From Linnemannia schmuckeri (Eukaryota; Mortierellomycota; Mortierellomycetes; Mortierellales; Mortierellaceae): a DNA stretch of 64,000 bases. A program made the position numbers and the translations under genes. The stretch is taken from assembly GCA_029449235.1 (NCBI GenBank), contig JANATG010000014.1:1640731-1704730 (forward strand), written 5' to 3'. Shown here piece after piece: positions 60,850 through 64,000 of the stretch. Numbering within the stretch: position 1 is the stretch's first letter; every line of letters starts with the position of its first letter. The notes under the pieces were generated by a model. That model was not told the DNA's origin, did no database searches, and was given only the letters and a program-made list of their open reading frames with translations.

Positions 60850-61040
60850 TTGAGAGAAAATGGCGACGAAAAAGAAAATATTCCGCTTCATTTGACATAT
60901 TTTGTAACCGACTAAAGTGGCTATTTAAATTGCAAGGGTCTAGGCAAAGGCGTGTCTTTATGATATTGCCTTCTAGATCTCGTCGCGCTGCAAGAGTTAT
61001 TTGGTTTAGATGCGATACTTGCATTTTGGTTGGAACAATA
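60850..61040. other. 191-bp spacer between two A elements
   Basis: Unique-looking AT-rich sequence separating the A2 3' LTR from the A3 5' LTR. It is probably original host DNA, the only such remnant inside the retroelement block. No ORF. Confidence 0.6.
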
Positions 61041-61138
61041 TACAACGATTGGACCCCCGATTACCTTAATTAGATAAATAGACAGCTATTACCAAAATAC
61101 AAAGACATCTCTTCCTTCCACTCCTTACAAAAGTTGCA
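61041..61138 (+). repeat. A3 5' LTR (98 bp)
   Basis: A-family LTR whose first bases are TACAAC instead of TGCAAC, a point change at the terminal dinucleotide. It ends GTTGCA and is followed at once by the PBS. Confidence 0.92.
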
Positions 61139-61753
61139 TGGTAGCAAAGGTTCACAATTCCACCAACAAGACCCCAGAACACCCAGCACAAACCTCAGAC
61201 TCCTCCAGCTCTCCAGAAACCTCACCTAGCACCTCCTCCATCCCCTCACCCTGTCTTCCACCCATTAACACATATTTTATCACTGACTTTTTATCGGAAC
61301 TCACCATTATGACCGACGACAACCTCGTCACCATCATCAAACTCGACACAACCTCCAAACCCGCCAAGTACGACGGCACTTGCGATGGCTTCAAATGCCT
61401 CGCCTGGCTAAAGAAGGTGCAATGCTACTTTACCATGAAGAACGTACCCGACAGAAAACGCACCATCCATGCCGTCAACCTCCTCAACCAAACCTCTCTC
61501 CTCTGGTGGGAATCACTTAACATCGACGACACCTGCGAGTACTCCACCTTTACAACCCTGTTCAAGAAGGCATACATGCCTAATGGATTTCTCAAGCAAG
61601 TTCGCGGCCTTCTTCTCAATGCCAAGCTTACCACCAACCTGGCCAAGTACCTTATCCGCATCCGCCTCTATATGAACATCTTGCTCGCGGAAGATCCCAC
61701 TGGTCGCGTGTTTCTCAAAGCCACCGTCAGAGTTGTTTTTCTCCAAGGCTGCC

Positions 61754-62011
61754 TGTAACAAGGCTGTGGACTTGTTATGGGGGTGAGTCTTTAATAAAGT
61801 GGATTGTTATGAACAAAGCTTGTATTAAGGCTACTGAACTAAACTATAGACGTGGTGACTATTTATATTGTTACTTGGAGACCAGGTTATCTCTGAATAG
61901 TTCTAATGCTTGATTAGTCAGCAAGGGCTACTTGGTCATTTGGTGGCGCTAGAAGAATCTAGAAGTTGGTGGCGTTGGTCATGTGCCAGTCATCAGAGTA
62001 AAACTTTGACA
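61754..62011 (-). mobile_element. solo C-family LTR, inverted
   Basis: 258 bp with ends TGTAAC/TTGACA, flanked by perfect 5-bp duplication CTGCC (61749-61753 and 62012-62016). Several substitutions separate it from the LTRs of the full C element, so it is older. A full C element inserted in gag and was later reduced by LTR-LTR recombination. Confidence 0.95.
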
Positions 62012-62542
62012 CTGCCCCAACGATCTGAGACAGCTGCTTCAGACCGATCAGGTATCTAACCCCAACAACACCTTTTTTGATATGTGTTCCAAGGTTGAAG
62101 GATTTGAAACCATCTATGCATTTGGCCCCAAAGGAGCCACAAAGGGTATGTTTGCCAAGGCTATAAATAGCATGCGCTCTTACACTCCAACCATCAGCTC
62201 AAACCCAGCACCCCCAGCTTTTAACCCAATGGCAATGGAGATCGATAACATTAGCCTCAACCCCACCATCCGCGCCATTATGGCCTCGGTCCAGTTCCTC
62301 ACCATTGCCGTCCATGCCATGACAACCCAGCTCAACTATCAACAATCCCAACCACGCCTTGCTCGCCTTACCGACGATGAAAAGAAATATCTGCAGGACA
62401 ACAACAGATGCTTCAAGTGCCGTCGAATCAACGCCGAACACTACTCTTGGAACTGTGGAAAAAACCGCAACACCAACCGCCCATTCAGGCCCCAAACCAT
62501 CGACAACATTGCTAACGTGGGCAATCTCCCGACAGACCAGTC

Positions 62543-62549
62543 GGGAAAT
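62543..62549 (+). promoter_or_regulatory. -1 frameshift heptamer G GGA AAT in A-family gag
   Basis: Gag codons TCG GGA AAT give GGGAAAT (X XXY YYZ). The -1 frame beyond it reads toward the same G-x-V-Q block that starts B pol. The gag TAG lies 15 bases on. Confidence 0.65.
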
Positions 62550-62581
62550 GCCCCCAGCAACTAGGTACAGTCCAGGACCCA

Positions 62582-62679
62582 TGCAACTTTTGTAAGGAGT
62601 GGAAGGAAGAGATGTCTTTGTATTTTGGTAATAGTTGTCTATTTATCTAATTAATGTAATCGGGGGTCCAATCGTTGCA
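62582..62679 (-). repeat. A4 3' LTR (98 bp), inverted
   Basis: A-family LTR on the minus strand, one base different from the A2 3' LTR. It abuts the end of A3 gag, so two A elements face each other here. Confidence 0.92.
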
Positions 62680-62689
62680 CCTTCCCCTT

Positions 62690-63717
62690 TTAAAAAACGA
62701 TCCCATGGTCCTTTTTGAATGCGTTGACCAGGTTTTGGCAATTTTCCAGGTTGGCAGCTGGCTTCCATGTTTGATCCTCACGTCCGTAACCTTTCCAAGC
62801 AACGAGGAACTGGTGCTGTCGCCGGTACTTTCTGTATTGTAGAATGGATTCGACCTCGTATTCCTCGGTGCCTTCGACGACGACAGGTGGTGGTGGTGCT
62901 GGTGTTCGGCGGCCAAATGTAAGTGGTGACTCAATATAGTGGCGAAAAAGATCAATGTGAAAGATATTGTGGATGTTGTAGGAGGGGGGTAAGTCGACAA
63001 GGAAGGTAACTGGTGATCGTTGCTCCAGTAGGGTGAATGGTCCAATAAAACGAGGCTTGAGCTTGTCCGAGCTGAGTCCGCTGTCGGCTGGCATGGTAAT
63101 GTTCTCTGCACTGAGAAGGACCTTGTCGCCAACTTTGTAGTCATGGTCGCGTCGTCTCTTGTCGGCTTGTTCCTTTTGATGATCCTGAGCTCACTGCAGT
63201 GCATCCTGGGCGAAAATTAGTGCCGTTGCTTGCTGATCCAGATAGTCATGGACGCTGGGGACGTTGCTGTCAGTGTGGGAGAGGAGGGTGGCGGGGATGC
63301 GGGGATGTTGTCCAGTATTGAGGAAAAAAGGTGAATGGCCGGTTGAGTGGTGGACGGAGTTATTGTAGGCAAATTCCGCTGCAGGGAGGAGGGTGTTCCA
63401 GTTAGTCTGCTTTTCATCAATAAATGCGCGCAGCATGATTCCTAGTGTCTTGTTCATGACTTCCGTCTGTCCATCCGTCTGTGGGTGATATGCTGTTGAC
63501 ATCGCAAGCTTGACATCCATAAGCCGGTGGAGCTCCTGCCAAAAATGACTGGTGAATTTGCTATTGCGATCCGAGACGATTGTTGTTGGCATCCCATGAT
63601 GGCGGAACACATTGTCGAAAAACTGGCGAGCAACGTCGGGGGCGGTGGCGGTGGTGGTGCTGGGGACAAAGTGGACATGCTTGGATAACTTGTCGACAAA
63701 GACGGTGATGGCATCAT
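62690..63717 (-). pseudogene. A-family integrase/chromodomain fragment (copy A4) capped by telomere
   Basis: Minus-strand frame from the integrase core (MMPSPSLSTS in the shadow frame; true frame VFVDKLSKHVHFVPS) to the chromodomain stop at 62690. It carries the same in-frame TGA (63193-63191) as A2. It matches A2 almost perfectly but reversed. It ends abruptly at 63717, where telomeric repeats begin. Confidence 0.9.
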
Positions 63718-64000
63718 TTAGGGTTTTTTAGGGTTTTTTAGGGTTTTTTAGGGTTTTTAGGGTTTTTTAGGGTTTTTTAGGGTTTTTAGGGTTTTTTAGG
63801 GTTTTTTAGGGTTTTTTAGGGTTTTTTAGGGTTTTTTAGGGTTTTTTAGGGTTTTTTTAGGGTTTTTTTAGGGTTTTTTAGGGTTTTTTAGGGTTTTTTA
63901 GGGTTTTTTAGGGTTTTTAGGGTTTTTTAGGGTTTTTTTAGGGTTTTTTAGGGTTTTTTTAGGGTTTTTTAGGGGTTTTTTAGGGTTTTTTAGGGTTTTT
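63718..64000 (+). repeat. telomere, degenerate TTTTTTAGGG array
   Basis: 28 AGGG blocks run to the window end with the G-rich strand pointing right, as at a right chromosome end. Of 27 repeat intervals 19 are 10 bp (T6AGGG), three are 9 bp (T5) and five are 11 bp (four T7, one GGGG with T6). There is no subtelomeric spacer between the array and the retroelement. Confidence 0.95.

Larger units (their letters stand above)
61138..62566 (+). pseudogene. A-family gag split by a solo C LTR (copy A3)
   Basis: The ATG uses the last LTR base. Codons for a Ty3-type capsid run to 61753, a C LTR intervenes (61754-62011), and the frame resumes after target duplicate CTGCC. The second part includes a zinc knuckle (CFKCRRINAEHYSWNC) and ends with TAG. 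The slippery heptamer GGGAAAT is at 62543-62549. Pol is missing: 15 bases after the gag stop the sequence joins the inverted A4 LTR at 62582. Confidence 0.88.

Overview
The window is nuclear DNA from a filamentous, early-diverging fungus. Mortierellomycotina (Mortierella/Linnemannia-like) is the best guess. The evidence is protein genes cut by short spliceosomal introns, a Rac GTPase and a Rab7-type GTPase, RVS161-type BAR, RAX1, glycogen synthase and PAF1 orthologues, and a decayed NACHT-WD40 gene with pentapeptide-like repeats. The right edge is a telomere, so this is the last 64 kb of a chromosome arm. The phylum call is inferred from gene content only.

Bases 1-41000 are a gene-dense arm. 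In order: RAX1-like RGS membrane protein (-), Rab7/Ypt7-like GTPase (-), PIG-H/GPI15 (+), PAF1 (+), RVS161/HOB3 BAR protein (+), a NACHT-WD40 pseudogene (+), DPP1/LPP-type PAP2 phosphatase (+), pepsin-family aspartic protease (+), TANGO2/NRDE protein (+), Rac GTPase (-), glycogen synthase (+), Bin3/MePCE-type RNA methyltransferase (-) and an F-box protein (-). I rebuilt eleven spliced gene models; each gives an intact reading frame with family-consistent junctions. Several genes share themes of cell polarity, endocytosis and membrane traffic (RAX1, RVS161, Rac, Rab7) and membrane lipid or GPI metabolism (PIG-H, PAP2). There are no operons, and I claim no coordinated function.

Bases 41000-44423 are a transition zone: low-complexity DNA, then one ORF with a Myb/SANT-like N-terminal half and a very acidic C-terminal half. 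Its last 19 codons come from a retrotransposon LTR.

Bases 44424-63717 are a nested and rearranged block of three Ty3/Gypsy chromovirus families. Family A has 98-bp LTRs and is present as four broken pieces in both orientations. Family B has 203-bp LTRs, one full-length element and one lone LTR. Family C has 258-bp LTRs, one full-length element inside an A copy with target duplication GTCAA, and one solo LTR with target duplication CTGCC. A and B carry a canonical -1 frameshift heptamer at the gag-pol overlap, and all three families share the candidate primer-binding site TGGTAGCAAAGG.

Bases 63718-64000 are a telomeric array of 28 AGGG blocks separated mainly by six T residues. It is joined directly to the middle of an A-family integrase gene, as expected after telomere addition to, or recombination at, a broken retroelement.
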